DNA of 64,000 bases from JADJPO01 sp963828555 (GCA_963828555.1 CAWHEL010000002.1:248001-312000); one strand, 5' to 3'. Shown: positions 17,709 through 26,474, numbered from the stretch's first letter. Program-made: numbers and translations. The notes: generated by a model not told the origin, from the sequence alone.

Positions 17709-17743
17709 CCTGCGACCCGCCACCGGCGGTGACGGGTCGCAGG
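17709..17743 (-). terminator. Hairpin downstream of the HbhA-like gene
   Basis: CCTGCGACCCG (17709-17719) and CGGGTCGCAGG (17733-17743) form a perfect 11-bp stem, with a further CACC/GGTG pair in the loop. It begins 34 bases after the stop of the HbhA-like gene and precedes the DUF2516 gene. Confidence 0.6.
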
Positions 17744-17777
17744 ATGGAGCAGATCGGGCCGTGGCCCGACGATGTGG

Positions 17778-18491
17778 TCAGTCGCCGACCTTCTCGGCGG
17801 CGTCCTTGGCGGCAGCGGTCGTCGCGGCAGCGCTCTTACGGGCGCTGGTAGCAGCGGACCTGGCCGCGGTCTTGGTGGCGGTCGACCGGGTGCGGGCGGT
17901 GGTCGCGGTGCGCTTGATCGCAGCCCGGGTGCCCTTGGTGCCGGTGGTCACGGCCTGCTCGACCTCACCGGCGACGTCCTTGACGTCCTTGCGACCGATG
18001 CTGAGGGTGGCCTTGGCGTCCTCGGCGGTCTGCTCGACAGCCTTCTGCGCGGTGGTCATGGCAGCCTTGCTCCGGCTCAGCGTGGCCTTGCCCTGACGCA
18101 CCAGGTCCTTGGTGGCCTTGGACTCCTCCACCTTGAGTACAAGCATCTTGCCCCGCTCGGCCAGGCTCTCGTACCCGGTCTCGACCTTTCCGGCCACCTC
18201 GAGCGCCCGCGCAATGGCCAGCGCCGGCACCTGCTGGGCGTTCGCCTGCAGGTTCTTGGGGTCGAAGGTCTTGCTCAGGAACTTCTGCAGGTAGGCCGGG
18301 TCGAGGGAACCGACGGCCTTCTCCACCTCGACCTGGATCTTGGTGACCCGGGTCTCCAGCTCGTCCTGCAGGTGGCCGGCCTCGTGGGCGGCCTGACGGA
18401 CGCGCTTTACGGCGAGGTCGGTGGCGCCGACGACAGCCATCACGGGGGTGGCCTCGGAGACGGTCTTACGGATATCGGTGACGACGGACAT
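17778..18491 (-). CDS. HbhA-like heparin-binding/histone-like protein
   Basis: 237 residues. A helical, coiled-coil-prone body (about 25-165) is followed by a Lys/Ala/Thr-rich tail (about 180-232) like that of mycobacterial heparin-binding haemagglutinin HbhA and H1-like proteins. No signal peptide. The tail could bind polyanions such as glycosaminoglycans or DNA. The neighbours (XRE regulator upstream, DUF2516 downstream) match the mycobacterial hbhA locus. A role in adhesion is not implied for this organism; nucleoid or lipid-body binding is equally possible. Confidence 0.7.
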   Translation of the reverse strand: MSVVTDIRKTVSEATPVMAVVGATDLAVKRVRQAAHEAGHLQDELETRVTKIQVEVEKAVGSLDPAYLQKFLSKTFDPKNLQANAQQVPALAIARALEVAGKVETGYESLAERGKMLVLKVEESKATKDLVRQGKATLSRSKAAMTTAQKAVEQTAEDAKATLSIGRKDVKDVAGEVEQAVTTGTKGTRAAIKRTATTARTRSTATKTAARSAATSARKSAAATTAAAKDAAEKVGD

Positions 18492-18530
18492 GGTGTCTCT
18501 CCTTGGGTGGGACGGGGTAGGGCCTAGGCG

Positions 18531-19088
18531 TCAGTGCCCTGGGGTTCGTGGGGTACGGGTGCGAGTTCGTTTGGTCGCCGGAGCGGCTTTTGCCTTGGCG
18601 GCAACGGCTTTCCGGGCCCGAGGTGTCTTCCCCGGGGCGGCGGCCGGTTCAGCCACCGGAACGGGAACCTCCGCCGAGGGCTGCTCTGGAAGCTGCTCGT
18701 CGCCCAGTGCCGGAGCCTCCGCCGCGGACTCGGCGCGCTGGTTCTCGGCCCGGAACGAGGCGTAGATGTCGAGCAGCGCACGCCGCTGCCGGTCGGTGAG
18801 CAGTACATCGGCAGCGATGGCTGCCTCGACATCGGGCCTGCCCTCGGAGTCGAGGATGCCGGCACGGATGTACAGCACCTCCGCGGAGATCCGCAGACCC
18901 TTGGCGATCTGCTGAAGCACTTCGGCGGAGGGCTTGCGCAGCCCGCGTTCCACCTGGCTCAGATAGGGATTGCTGACTCCGGCCAGGGTGGCCAGCTGAC
19001 GCACCGACAGCCGGGCCCCCTCGCGCTGCTCGCGCAAGTAATCGCCCAGGTCGCCGACCTTCTCAGAAATGCTAGCCACGACATCCAT
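18531..19088 (-). CDS. XRE-family HTH regulator with a basic C-terminal tail
   Basis: 185 residues. Helix-turn-helix at about 17-72 (LSVRQLATLAGVSNPYLSQ then VERGLRKPS), a middle helical region, an acidic Pro-rich linker (about 125-150) and a Lys/Arg/Ala tail (about 152-185). Homologous in place and domain to Rv0474, next to hbhA. The ATG at 19088 is chosen over a TTG at 19115. The inverted repeat at 19070-19108 straddles this start and is probably its own operator. Confidence 0.8.
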   Translation of the reverse strand: MDVVASISEKVGDLGDYLREQREGARLSVRQLATLAGVSNPYLSQVERGLRKPSAEVLQQIAKGLRISAEVLYIRAGILDSEGRPDVEAAIAADVLLTDRQRRALLDIYASFRAENQRAESAAEAPALGDEQLPEQPSAEVPVPVAEPAAAPGKTPRARKAVAAKAKAAPATKRTRTRTPRTPGH

Positions 19089-19108
19089 CTTGCTTGCTCT
19101 GGCTAGCA
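19070..19108. promoter_or_regulatory. Putative autoregulatory operator across the XRE start codon
   Basis: TGCTAGCCA (19070-19078) and TGGCTAGCA (19100-19108) are exact inverted copies, 30 bases apart (nearly three helical turns). Each contains the palindrome GCTAGC, which includes CTAG, a rare tetramer in high-GC genomes. The start codon of the XRE gene (19088) lies between them. Confidence 0.55.
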
Positions 19109-19171
19109 CTCGCAAATCGAAACCACGTGAGCCCCCTCACTCCACCGGCCTGCCCGCCCAGACCGACAGAC

Positions 19172-19996
19172 TCAGGAGCGGACGGCGAGCAGGGCGCGGG
19201 CGTCGTCCGGGCCCATTGGGGGTCGCTGCAGCAGAGTGGCCAGTTCGGCTGCCCGGGTCACCAGCTCGGCATTAGAGGCGACAGCCCGGCCCCGGGCGAA
19301 AGTGAGCGTGTCCTCCATGCCGACCCGGACGTGCCCGCCCATGGACAACGCCGCCGCCATCACCGGCAGGTGCGCGCGCCCGATCCCGGTCGCCGACCAG
19401 GAGGTCACCTCGGCGGGCATCGCCGCCACCATTGCGGCCAGCGCGGCGGCGCTGCCCGGAACGGCGCCGGGCACCCCCATCACCACGTCGCAGTGCACCT
19501 TCCCGCCGTAGGGCAGCCCGCAGGTGTCGATCAGCCGGCGCAGCGCGTGCACCTGGCCCAGGTCGAACAGTTCGAACTCGGGCACCACCTGCGCGTCCTG
19601 GGCCGCCTGGTAGAGGTCCACCATGAACGGCCACGGGTTGAGGAACACCTCGTCGCCGAAGTTCACCGTGCCGCAGGTGAGTGAGCACGAGTCCGGCGCG
19701 GCGTCGAGCACCCCCAGGCGGGCATCGAGCGGGTCGTGCACGCTGCCGCCGGTCGAGAGCTGGACCACCAGGGAGGTTGCCTCACGCAGCGCCACCACCG
19801 TGTCCTTCAACCGGGACAACTCGAGGGTGGGCCGGCCCGCGTCGTCCCGAATGTGCACGTGGATCAGGCTCGCCCCCGCCGCCTCGCACTCGCGTGCACT
19901 GGCGACCAGTTCCTCCAGGGTCACGGGCAGTGCCGGCGCATCGCCCTTGGCCGTCTCGGCACCGGTGGGGGCCACAGTGATCAGCGTCGAGGTCAC
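19172..19996 (-). CDS. BKACE family protein (3-keto-5-aminohexanoate cleavage enzyme, DUF849)
   Basis: 274 residues of a TIM-barrel, zinc-dependent family that condenses a beta-keto acid with acetyl-CoA. Visible features are the opening VAPTGAETAKGD, the zinc-site HVHIRDDAGRPTLEL with two histidines, CSLTCGTVNFG, and VRVGMEDTLTFARG. Family members differ widely in substrate, so the keto acid used here cannot be read from sequence. It appears to stand alone, about 80 bases from the neighbouring reductase. Confidence 0.85.
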   Translation of the reverse strand: MTSTLITVAPTGAETAKGDAPALPVTLEELVASARECEAAGASLIHVHIRDDAGRPTLELSRLKDTVVALREATSLVVQLSTGGSVHDPLDARLGVLDAAPDSCSLTCGTVNFGDEVFLNPWPFMVDLYQAAQDAQVVPEFELFDLGQVHALRRLIDTCGLPYGGKVHCDVVMGVPGAVPGSAAALAAMVAAMPAEVTSWSATGIGRAHLPVMAAALSMGGHVRVGMEDTLTFARGRAVASNAELVTRAAELATLLQRPPMGPDDARALLAVRS

Positions 19997-20075
19997 ACCC
20001 CGAGGCTACGCCCCGGACCTACCGGAGCCATCCCCACCGGCACGACACGAGAGTGCCGTTCGGATCGACCCGAGG

Positions 20076-20627
20076 TCAGGCGACGCGCTCGAAGAGCGAG
20101 CTCTGCACACGGGACACCAAGGCGGCGAGCTCGGCGTCGACGGCCGCGCGGACGGCCGGGTCGTCGGACCACGAGCCGTCCACCAGGTGCTGGCCGAACT
20201 GTAGCCGCAGGCCCTCGACCTCCTCCAGCTTCAGATTGGCCAGCACCGGGCTCAGGGCGGACGCCGCGCGGGCGCCGCCGTACCAGCCGTACGCCACCAC
20301 CGCGACCGGCTTGCCGGCCCACTCGGCGGCCAGGAAGTCGAGGGCGTTCTTCAGGATGGCCGGGTACCCGGCGTTGTACTCGGGGGTCACGATGACGAAG
20401 CCGTCGAGGCCGGCCACCCGCTCCGCCCAGACCCGGGTGTGGGCGTTGACCGGCGCGGACCCGCTCATCGGCGACTCCGGCTCGTCGAAGAACGGCAGGC
20501 CGACCTCAGCCAGGTCGATCACGTCGACCTCGAACGCCCCGTCGAGGGCCTGCGCCACCCGAGCGGACACGGTGGGGCTGACGCGAGCGGGGCGGCTGCT
20601 GCCGATGATGACGCCGAGACGGGACAT
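20076..20627 (-). CDS. NADPH-dependent FMN reductase
   Basis: 183 residues with a flavodoxin-like fold. FMN-binding motifs GSSRPARVS (9-17) and VTPEYNAGYPAILKNALDFL (about 87-106) match the quinone/azo-reductase group. The ATG at 20627 is preceded by GGGAGGAA; an upstream start would add 12 residues but run into the operator-like palindrome. Probably regulated by a MarR/TetR-type repressor bound at 20643-20668. Confidence 0.88.
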   Translation of the reverse strand: MSRLGVIIGSSRPARVSPTVSARVAQALDGAFEVDVIDLAEVGLPFFDEPESPMSGSAPVNAHTRVWAERVAGLDGFVIVTPEYNAGYPAILKNALDFLAAEWAGKPVAVVAYGWYGGARAASALSPVLANLKLEEVEGLRLQFGQHLVDGSWSDDPAVRAAVDAELAALVSRVQSSLFERVA

Positions 20628-20642
20628 GCCATTCCTCCCATA

Positions 20643-20668
20643 GGTAATTGATTGTTCAATCACCTACC
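20643..20668. promoter_or_regulatory. Operator-like palindrome upstream of the FMN reductase gene
   Basis: GGTA-AT-TGATTG-TT-CAATCA-CC-TACC is a two-fold symmetric, AT-rich site 16-41 bases before the start codon, where a repressor would block the promoter. The TTGATTG/CAATCA half-sites resemble MarR-type operators. No regulator gene is adjacent, so it must act in trans. Confidence 0.55.
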
Positions 20669-20714
20669 AACCGCGGGTGCCCGCAGGTATTCCCCGACAC
20701 GACGTCGGCGGGTG

Positions 20715-21806
20715 CTATGGGACGCAGATCACTTCCTGGCTCGCCGGGACGCCCCCGACCGTCAGGGGTGCGTCCACCGGAGTGTTCCGCTTGATCAGGG
20801 CAAGAGCGATCGGACCCAGTTCGTAGTGCCGCGCCGAAGTGGTCACGTGTCCGACCTCGCGCTCTGCCGTCGCCACGGCGGTGCCGGCACCGGGCAGCAC
20901 ATCCTCGGACCCGTCCAGGTGCAGCATCACCAGCCGCCGCGGTGGCTTGCCCAGGTGGTAGACCCGGGCCACGGTCTCCTGGCCGCGGTAGCAGCCCTTG
21001 GTCAGGTGCAGCGCGGTGCGCAGCCAGTCCGCCTCGTGCGGCAGGGTGCGGTGGTCGTTCTCCCGGCCCTCGCGCGGACGCCAGGCCGCCACCCGCAGGG
21101 CCTCGGCGGCCCACGACCCGGCCAGGCCCACCTCGGCCACGGCCTCGGCCAGGTCCGCCCGCGGCAGCCACAGCTCACGCCACGGCCGCGCCGTCCCCGG
21201 GTGGTCGGCCGGCTCCCCCGCGGTGTAGATCCCGGTGTCCGGGCCGGGGGTCGGCCACGGGTCCTGCCACACCGGGGCCGCCCCGGTCATCGCCTCGGGA
21301 ACCCTCAACCCGGCCGGCACCCCCGCCGGTGTCGCGCCGTCCGGCCCGACCACCATGCCGATCGCCGCCCAGTCGGCGCTGACATCGGCGACGTCGACCT
21401 TCTTGCGGAACCGCATGCTGCGCAACCACTCCCAGACCGGCTGCGCCGATCCCGGCTCGACCGAGAGCCAGCTGCGCTCGCCGTCGTCCACCAGGTGCAG
21501 GGCGTGTTCGACATGCCCGTGCGGGCTGAGGACCAGCGTCTCGACGGCCACCCCGGGCGCCAGATCGGTGAGGTGCTGCGTGGTCAGCGAGTGCAGCCAG
21601 GCCAGCCGGTCGGGGCCGGTGACCACCACCATCCCCCGGTGCGACAGGTCGGTGACGGCGGCGCCGGCGGCAAGCGCCCGCTGCTCACGCATCGGGTCGC
21701 CGTAGTGCCAGGCGACCGCGGAGTCCGGGTCGGCGGAGCCGGAGGCGCCCACCGCCCCAGGAGGCAGCGCAACGGCGCCCGGCCGGACCAGCAGCGGCGA
21801 GGTCAT
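20715..21806 (-). CDS. ygfZ: YgfZ/GcvT-domain folate-binding protein (Fe-S cluster repair)
   Basis: 363 residues. Belongs to the GcvT-like family that uses tetrahydrofolate in maintaining iron-sulfur enzymes. The signature KGCYRGQETVAR (about 267-278) contains the conserved cysteine, and the fold region VTDLSHRGMVVVTGPDRLAW is near the N-terminus. The ATG at 21806 overlaps the stop of the upstream Fur-family gene (ATGA), which supports this start over those at 21818 and 21827. Confidence 0.9.
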   Translation of the reverse strand: MTSPLLVRPGAVALPPGAVGASGSADPDSAVAWHYGDPMREQRALAAGAAVTDLSHRGMVVVTGPDRLAWLHSLTTQHLTDLAPGVAVETLVLSPHGHVEHALHLVDDGERSWLSVEPGSAQPVWEWLRSMRFRKKVDVADVSADWAAIGMVVGPDGATPAGVPAGLRVPEAMTGAAPVWQDPWPTPGPDTGIYTAGEPADHPGTARPWRELWLPRADLAEAVAEVGLAGSWAAEALRVAAWRPREGRENDHRTLPHEADWLRTALHLTKGCYRGQETVARVYHLGKPPRRLVMLHLDGSEDVLPGAGTAVATAEREVGHVTTSARHYELGPIALALIKRNTPVDAPLTVGGVPASQEVICVP

Positions 21807-22255
21807 CGGTTCTCGCATTCTGCGCATCGTCCGTGCAGCGACAGGTGGCTCAGGTCGGTGTCGAAGCCGTGCCGCTCACGCACCTGCGCGGCCAGCGACT
21901 GGGCCAGCGCGACGTCCGCCTCGTCGATCCCGCCGCAGTGCCGGCAGACCAGGTGGAGGTGCGTCTCACGGCCCACCGAGTGGTACGTGGAGGCACCGTG
22001 GGTGAGGTGGGTGTGGGAGACCACCCCGAGATCCTCGAGCAGCTCCAGGGTGCGGTACACCGTCGAGAGGCTGAGCGCCGGGGCGACCCGCTGCACCTGC
22101 TCGCAGACCTGCTCGGGGGTGGCATGTCCCAGCGCGCTGACGGCGTCGGCAACCAGGCGGCGCTGCGAGGTGACCCGCAGCCCACGTTCGCGCAGCGCGA
22201 CCTCGAGCGGATCGGGTTCGGCGCCGCGCGCGCTGCGCCAGGCGATGTCGGCCAT
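21803..22255 (-). CDS. Fur-family metalloregulator (Nur/Zur-like)
   Basis: 150 residues. Winged-helix region LRVTSQRRLVADAVSAL then LSTVYRTLELLEDLG; the metal and structural sites are SHTHLTHGASTYH, THLHLVCRHCGG (CxxC) and GRCAEC near the C-terminus. By memory it is closer to the nickel regulator Nur of Streptomyces than to Zur, including the FGFDTDxxH type segment (here HGFDTDLSH). The metal cannot be decided from sequence. It lies 5 bp from the nitrobindin-like gene and is coupled to ygfZ. Confidence 0.85.
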   Translation of the reverse strand: MADIAWRSARGAEPDPLEVALRERGLRVTSQRRLVADAVSALGHATPEQVCEQVQRVAPALSLSTVYRTLELLEDLGVVSHTHLTHGASTYHSVGRETHLHLVCRHCGGIDEADVALAQSLAAQVRERHGFDTDLSHLSLHGRCAECENR

Positions 22256-22260
22256 GGTGG

Positions 22261-22782
22261 TCAGGACAGGTTCACCCGCTTCAACCGGCCCGAGGCATGG
22301 GAGGTCAGCGGATGACCGACGGCGGCCATGTCCATGGTCCACAACAGGTCGCCCTCGACCAGCCCGTACAACCGGGACGCCGCGGTGTATTCCTTGGCGG
22401 TCGACGTCCGCGCGACCACATCGGTGGCCAGCGTGACCCGGGGGCCTTCGACCGCGCCGTGATAGATCTCGACGAACCCGGTCGGGTGGGCGAGCAGCAG
22501 CTCGACCGCGGTACCGCCGGCCTCGGCCGCACCCGCCGTCCGCCAGTAGCCGGTCTCGGTGGCGAGCGGGCGGATCTGGTTGCCGTCCTCGTCGAGCAGC
22601 CAGGTGCGCGACCGGTAGGACAGGAACGGGCGGCCGTCGTGCGAGAACTCGACCTCCTGACCGAAGCGCAGGTCGGTCTCCATGGTCGGGTACCCGACCA
22701 CGCCGGCGCCCACCCAGACGCCGAACAACCAGCTCAACGGGACCAGCGTGGGCGGGGTGTCGGTCGACAGTTCCATCGGCAT
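22261..22782 (-). CDS. FABP/nitrobindin-like heme-binding beta-barrel protein (DUF1794)
   Basis: 173 residues. N-terminal LSWLFGVWVGAGVVGYPTM carries the family GxWxGxG, and the C-terminus has LTSHASGRLKRV with the candidate heme-ligand histidine. Bacterial members bind ferric heme and scavenge reactive nitrogen species, or isomerise peroxynitrite. First gene of an operon with the Fur-family gene and ygfZ. Confidence 0.87.
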   Translation of the reverse strand: MPMELSTDTPPTLVPLSWLFGVWVGAGVVGYPTMETDLRFGQEVEFSHDGRPFLSYRSRTWLLDEDGNQIRPLATETGYWRTAGAAEAGGTAVELLLAHPTGFVEIYHGAVEGPRVTLATDVVARTSTAKEYTAASRLYGLVEGDLLWTMDMAAVGHPLTSHASGRLKRVNLS

Positions 22783-22818
22783 GCCCCCATCTTGCTACGG
22801 ACCGGCGCTTCCGACCGC

Positions 22819-23568
22819 TCAGCCGCCGGCCAGCCGGGCCACCGCATAGGCGACCGTACCGACCGCGCTCACCGGCGCGGCGGCGGCGGCGAGGAGACCG
22901 AGCGGGGTCCCGGCGCCCTTCTGGGACTGCAGCAGCATGCTGGTGCCCGCTCCGACCGCAGCCACGGCCACCCCGACCAGGGCCGTCGCGACCAGGTCGC
23001 CGCTGGCCACCACCGCGGCCGCGACCACCGCGACGACGCTTCCGGCGGCGAACGCCACCCATCCGCGCGCGGTCGGCTCGATCGGCAGGCCTACCACCAG
23101 GCTGGAGGTGGCCACGGCCGCGGCGGCCACGATCAGCCCCTCCAGACCGAGCCGGGTGTTCGGCAGCAGCAGCCAGCCCGCACCGAGCACCGCGATCACC
23201 TGTCCGGCCAGGGTGGCGGTGATCGACTCCACCAGCGAGGCGCGGCCGTCACGGCGCAGCAGCTGGTGCCCGAACGCGAGCAGCACGCAGCCGGCCATCA
23301 GCCCGGCGAAGGCGGCCAGAGGTTGAATGCGGGTGGTGGTGACCGTGGCCAGAGCCGTGCCGGCCAACCCGCTGACGGCGATCACGAGAGCGCCACTGAT
23401 CCGGGCGTGGTCTACCTCCAGCAGGATTCCCCAGCCCAGGGACACCGCCACCACGGCCAGCGCGACCGCCACGGCCAGCATGGTCGGGCTCGCGTGCGCG
23501 GCGACCGCCAGCAGCACAGCCAGGGCCAGGGAGGCTGCCGCCACCAGCAGGGACTTCACGAGCCGCAT
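22819..23568 (-). CDS. Actinobacterial multi-pass membrane protein
   Basis: 249 residues with about seven or eight hydrophobic helices, rich in Ala, Val and Leu. A charged loop HQLLRRDGRASLVES (about 101-115) divides the protein into two halves. No transporter signature is recognised. It heads the nitrobindin-Fur-ygfZ gene line with a 36-bp gap. Confidence 0.65.
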   Translation of the reverse strand: MRLVKSLLVAAASLALAVLLAVAAHASPTMLAVAVALAVVAVSLGWGILLEVDHARISGALVIAVSGLAGTALATVTTTRIQPLAAFAGLMAGCVLLAFGHQLLRRDGRASLVESITATLAGQVIAVLGAGWLLLPNTRLGLEGLIVAAAAVATSSLVVGLPIEPTARGWVAFAAGSVVAVVAAAVVASGDLVATALVGVAVAAVGAGTSMLLQSQKGAGTPLGLLAAAAAPVSAVGTVAYAVARLAGG

Positions 23569-23719
23569 CCTGGCAGATCCGGGTTCCGTTCCGGCGTCGA
23601 AGCCACCGGGCTACCCTAGAAGGCATCTCGCCTCCCGCAATGCCGCGGCGTGCGACGGATCGCCGCCCGCGATCGTTCGAGATGCCTGGTTCGCGATGCT
23701 TGCCGGGGAAGGTGACTCA

Positions 23720-24433
23720 ATGGCACAACTGCTGTTGTTGACGAACGCGCTCGCCCCCTCCTCGGAGGTCCTTCCAGCCCTCGGCCTGCTCCCGCACACC
23801 GTGCGGGTCCTGCCGGCGGAGCCGGCCGTCCTGGTCGACGCACCGCCCGCGGACGCCGTCCTGGTGGACGGGCGACGCGACCTGGCCGGAGCCCGCTCGC
23901 TGTGCCGGCTGCTGCGCACCACGGGCCTGTCGGCCCCTCTGCTGCTGGTGCTCACCGAGGGAGGCCTGGCTGCGGTGGCGGCCGACTGGGGCATGGACGA
24001 CGTGGTGCTGGACAGCGCCGGCCCGGCCGAGGTGGAGGCGCGGCTGCGCCTGGCCACCGGTCGCAGCCGGCTCGCCGAGGCCGACCGGGAGCCCGAGTCC
24101 AGCGAGATCCGCAGCGGCGACCTGGTGATCGACGAGGTGACCTACAGCGCCCGGCTGCGCCGTCGTTCACTCGATCTGACCTACAAGGAGTTCGAGCTGC
24201 TGAAGTACCTCGCCCAGCACCCGGGCCGGGTGTTCACCCGGGCCCAGCTGCTGCAGGAGGTGTGGGGCTACGACTACTTCGGCGGCACGCGCACGGTCGA
24301 CGTCCACGTGCGCCGGCTGCGGGCCAAGCTCGGCGCCGACCACGAGACCCTGATCGGCACCGTGCGCAATGTCGGCTATCGCTTCGTGCCCCCCGGCCGC
24401 CCCGCCACGGACGAAGCCACCGTCGACGCCTGA
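23720..24433 (+). CDS. glnR: Nitrogen regulator GlnR (orphan OmpR-type)
   Basis: 237 residues. Global regulator of nitrogen assimilation in actinobacteria. The N-terminal segment LLLLTNALAPSSEVLPALGL and the block LLVLTEGGLAAVAADWG are hallmarks of GlnR; the receiver domain works without a canonical phosphorylation pocket. The winged helix (about 130-225) has TYKEFELLKYLAQHPGR and RTVDVHVRRLRAKLG. GGAAGG lies before the ATG at 23720. No partner kinase is nearby, as expected. mshD, ppk and pst downstream match the Streptomyces order. Confidence 0.93.
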   Translation: MAQLLLLTNALAPSSEVLPALGLLPHTVRVLPAEPAVLVDAPPADAVLVDGRRDLAGARSLCRLLRTTGLSAPLLLVLTEGGLAAVAADWGMDDVVLDSAGPAEVEARLRLATGRSRLAEADREPESSEIRSGDLVIDEVTYSARLRRRSLDLTYKEFELLKYLAQHPGRVFTRAQLLQEVWGYDYFGGTRTVDVHVRRLRAKLGADHETLIGTVRNVGYRFVPPGRPATDEATVDA

Positions 24434-24458
24434 CGCCTGACGCCTGACGCCTGACGCC
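24425..24458 (+). repeat. Tandem GACGCCT heptamers overlapping the glnR stop codon
   Basis: Four perfect units (24425-24452) and a partial fifth. The TGA of glnR (24431-24433) is part of the repeat, so slippage by one unit would leave the stop in place but change the 3' UTR length. Confidence 0.85.
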
Positions 24459-24465
24459 CAAACCT

Positions 24466-24537
24466 GCTCATGCTCCGCAGGTGTACACGTTTCGCGGGCC
24501 TCAGGCCCGGAAACATGTACCCCCGCGGAGCATGAGC
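24466..24537. repeat. Palindromic element B1 (GCTCATGCTCCGC family), likely shared terminator
   Basis: GCTCATGCTCCGC (from 24466) pairs with GCGGAGCATGAGC (to 24537); a second inner stem (GTGTACACGTTTC against GAAACATGTAC) and a GGGCC/GGCCC tip continue it. It lies between the convergent stops of glnR and the 5'-nucleotidase. The outer arm recurs at 36651. Confidence 0.75.
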
Positions 24538-24547
24538 GGGTTGAGGG

Positions 24548-26335
24548 CTACGGGAGGATGGTTACGCGGTTCGGCACTGGGCCGGTGACGGGGGAATTGG
24601 CGGTCAGCCAGGCCACGAACTCGTCCAGGTCGACGCCACCGCCGGTGCGGTCGGTTCCCTTCGTGAACTCCGCGAACGAGTCGCCGCCGTCGGCCAGGAA
24701 GCTGTTCGTCGTCACCCGGTAACTCGCCGCCGGGTCAAGGGTGACCCCGTTCAGCTTGATCGTTGCCGGATCGATGTGATCGCCGAGGGCCAGCGCCGAC
24801 GTCGAGGAGTACGTCAACCCGTTCGATATGCCCAGGTGCAGCTTGCTGACCACGCCTGACCGCACTGCCCACTGCTGCTCCAGCACGGCCTCGATCTGTG
24901 CACCGGTCATGGTCAGGGTGACCAGCAGGTTGCCGAACGGCTGGACGGCGAACGCCTCCCCGTAAGTGACATTGCCGTCACCCTCGCCTGCCGGCGAACT
25001 GACGAACGTCAGGTCCTGACGCACACCACCGGGGTTCATCAACGCGATCACCGCACCGTTGGCCTGGGTCCGGGCGAGCTGGGCGTCGGCGATCATGTCG
25101 CTCAGGCTCGACTCGACGTCGCGGGTGGCGGCGCGCTTGATGTCGCCGGTGATGGTGGCGACCGGGCGGTTGGCGACCGGCGCGGCCAGGCCCTGCCATT
25201 TGGCCAGGATCGCGGTCAACGCCGGGTCGGCGGTGGTGCGCTCGACCGGCCGGTTCACCGACACCACCGAGAGCCGGACGACATCCTTGGTCCGCCGGTC
25301 CAGCTTCAGGTTCGTCTCGGTCACCAGCCGGCCGTAGGCCATGGCACTGGTCACCGAGCGCGGGTTGCCCTTCGGGTCGGGGATCATGCAGGTGTACGGC
25401 TGATGGGTGTGCCCGGAGACCACCATGTCGATCCGCGGGTCGAGGTTCTTGGCGATGTCGACGATCGGGCCGGAGATCGATGTCGCGCTGCTGTCACCGG
25501 TGCACGGGAAGTTGTACGCCGCGCCGCTCGGGGGCAGGCCACCCTCGTGCACGAGGACGACGATGGCCTTCACCCCGCGCAGGTTGAGGTCCTCGGCGGC
25601 CAGGTTGGCGGTCGCCACCTCGTCGCGGAAGTCGACGTCCTTGATCCCGGCCTGGGCGACCAGCTGGTCGGTGCCCTCCAGAGTCATCCCGATGAAACCG
25701 ACCTTGACCCCGGCGACGTCTTTGGTCCACGTCGGCGGAAGAACAGTCTTGCCGGTGCGCTCGTGGAACCAGGAGCCGTAGTGCCTGGTCGGCCGGGGCG
25801 TCTTCACCCCCTTCTTGTAGGGCACGTTCGCGGCGAGCCAGGAGAAGTTCGCGCCGGAGTAGCCGTCGGCGTCGAAGCAGCCCTCGACCGGGCGGCATCC
25901 GCCGTACTGCATGCGCAGCAACTCGGTGACACCCTCGTCGAACTCGTGGTTGCCGACGCTGGACACATTCAGCCCGAGAGCGTTCAGCGACTCGACGCTG
26001 GGCTCGTCGTGGAACAGCCCGGAAACGATCGGGCTGGCCCCGATCAGGTCGCCCGCAGCCACGGTGAGGGTGTTCTCCTTCCCCGTGCGCAGCTGCTTGA
26101 GGGTGCTGGACAGGTACTCCGACCCGCCGTAGAACACCGTCGACGGCTGGCCTGGGAGGTTCCCGTTGCCCCCGGTCGGGGCCTCGAGCTGACCGTGGTA
26201 GTCGTTGAAGCTGAGGATCTGCAGATCCACCGGAGAGGGCGACGCCACCGCCGTACCCGCCCCGGTCACGGCCAACAGCGTGCTCGCTGCAGCCAGAGAG
26301 ATGATGGTGCGCCGTCGGCGCGACTGCCCTGCCAT
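24548..26335 (-). CDS. Secreted 5'-nucleotidase/2',3'-cyclic phosphodiesterase family protein
   Basis: 595 residues with a signal peptide (basic RRRR, hydrophobic core, AVASPSP cleavage region near 30). The metallophosphoesterase domain has LSFNDYHGQLE, VAAGDLIGASP, VGNHEFDEG and VVSGHTHQPY; the C-terminal nucleotidase domain has MNPGGVRQDL and a substrate-stacking region near NSFLADGGDSF. It releases phosphate from external nucleotides, which fits the phosphate-rich surroundings. The start is set by GGGAGGAA upstream. Confidence 0.9.
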   Translation of the reverse strand: MAGQSRRRRTIISLAAASTLLAVTGAGTAVASPSPVDLQILSFNDYHGQLEAPTGGNGNLPGQPSTVFYGGSEYLSSTLKQLRTGKENTLTVAAGDLIGASPIVSGLFHDEPSVESLNALGLNVSSVGNHEFDEGVTELLRMQYGGCRPVEGCFDADGYSGANFSWLAANVPYKKGVKTPRPTRHYGSWFHERTGKTVLPPTWTKDVAGVKVGFIGMTLEGTDQLVAQAGIKDVDFRDEVATANLAAEDLNLRGVKAIVVLVHEGGLPPSGAAYNFPCTGDSSATSISGPIVDIAKNLDPRIDMVVSGHTHQPYTCMIPDPKGNPRSVTSAMAYGRLVTETNLKLDRRTKDVVRLSVVSVNRPVERTTADPALTAILAKWQGLAAPVANRPVATITGDIKRAATRDVESSLSDMIADAQLARTQANGAVIALMNPGGVRQDLTFVSSPAGEGDGNVTYGEAFAVQPFGNLLVTLTMTGAQIEAVLEQQWAVRSGVVSKLHLGISNGLTYSSTSALALGDHIDPATIKLNGVTLDPAASYRVTTNSFLADGGDSFAEFTKGTDRTGGGVDLDEFVAWLTANSPVTGPVPNRVTILP

Positions 26336-26474
26336 GGTTCCTCCCGATCGGCCCGGCACGACGTGCCGGCCATGGATGCGGCCCCCGCATGTGGAGCCGG
26401 ACCTTACCGCCGAAAAGGGGAGGCGGTCATCTGTTCGGCCGAGCCGCGCGCCGTCGCCTCGTAGGGTGGCGCCC

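Noticed and set aside
24425..24458. Tandem heptamers taken as a CRISPR-like array
   Set aside because: Units are 7 bases with no spacers, and no cas genes are near.
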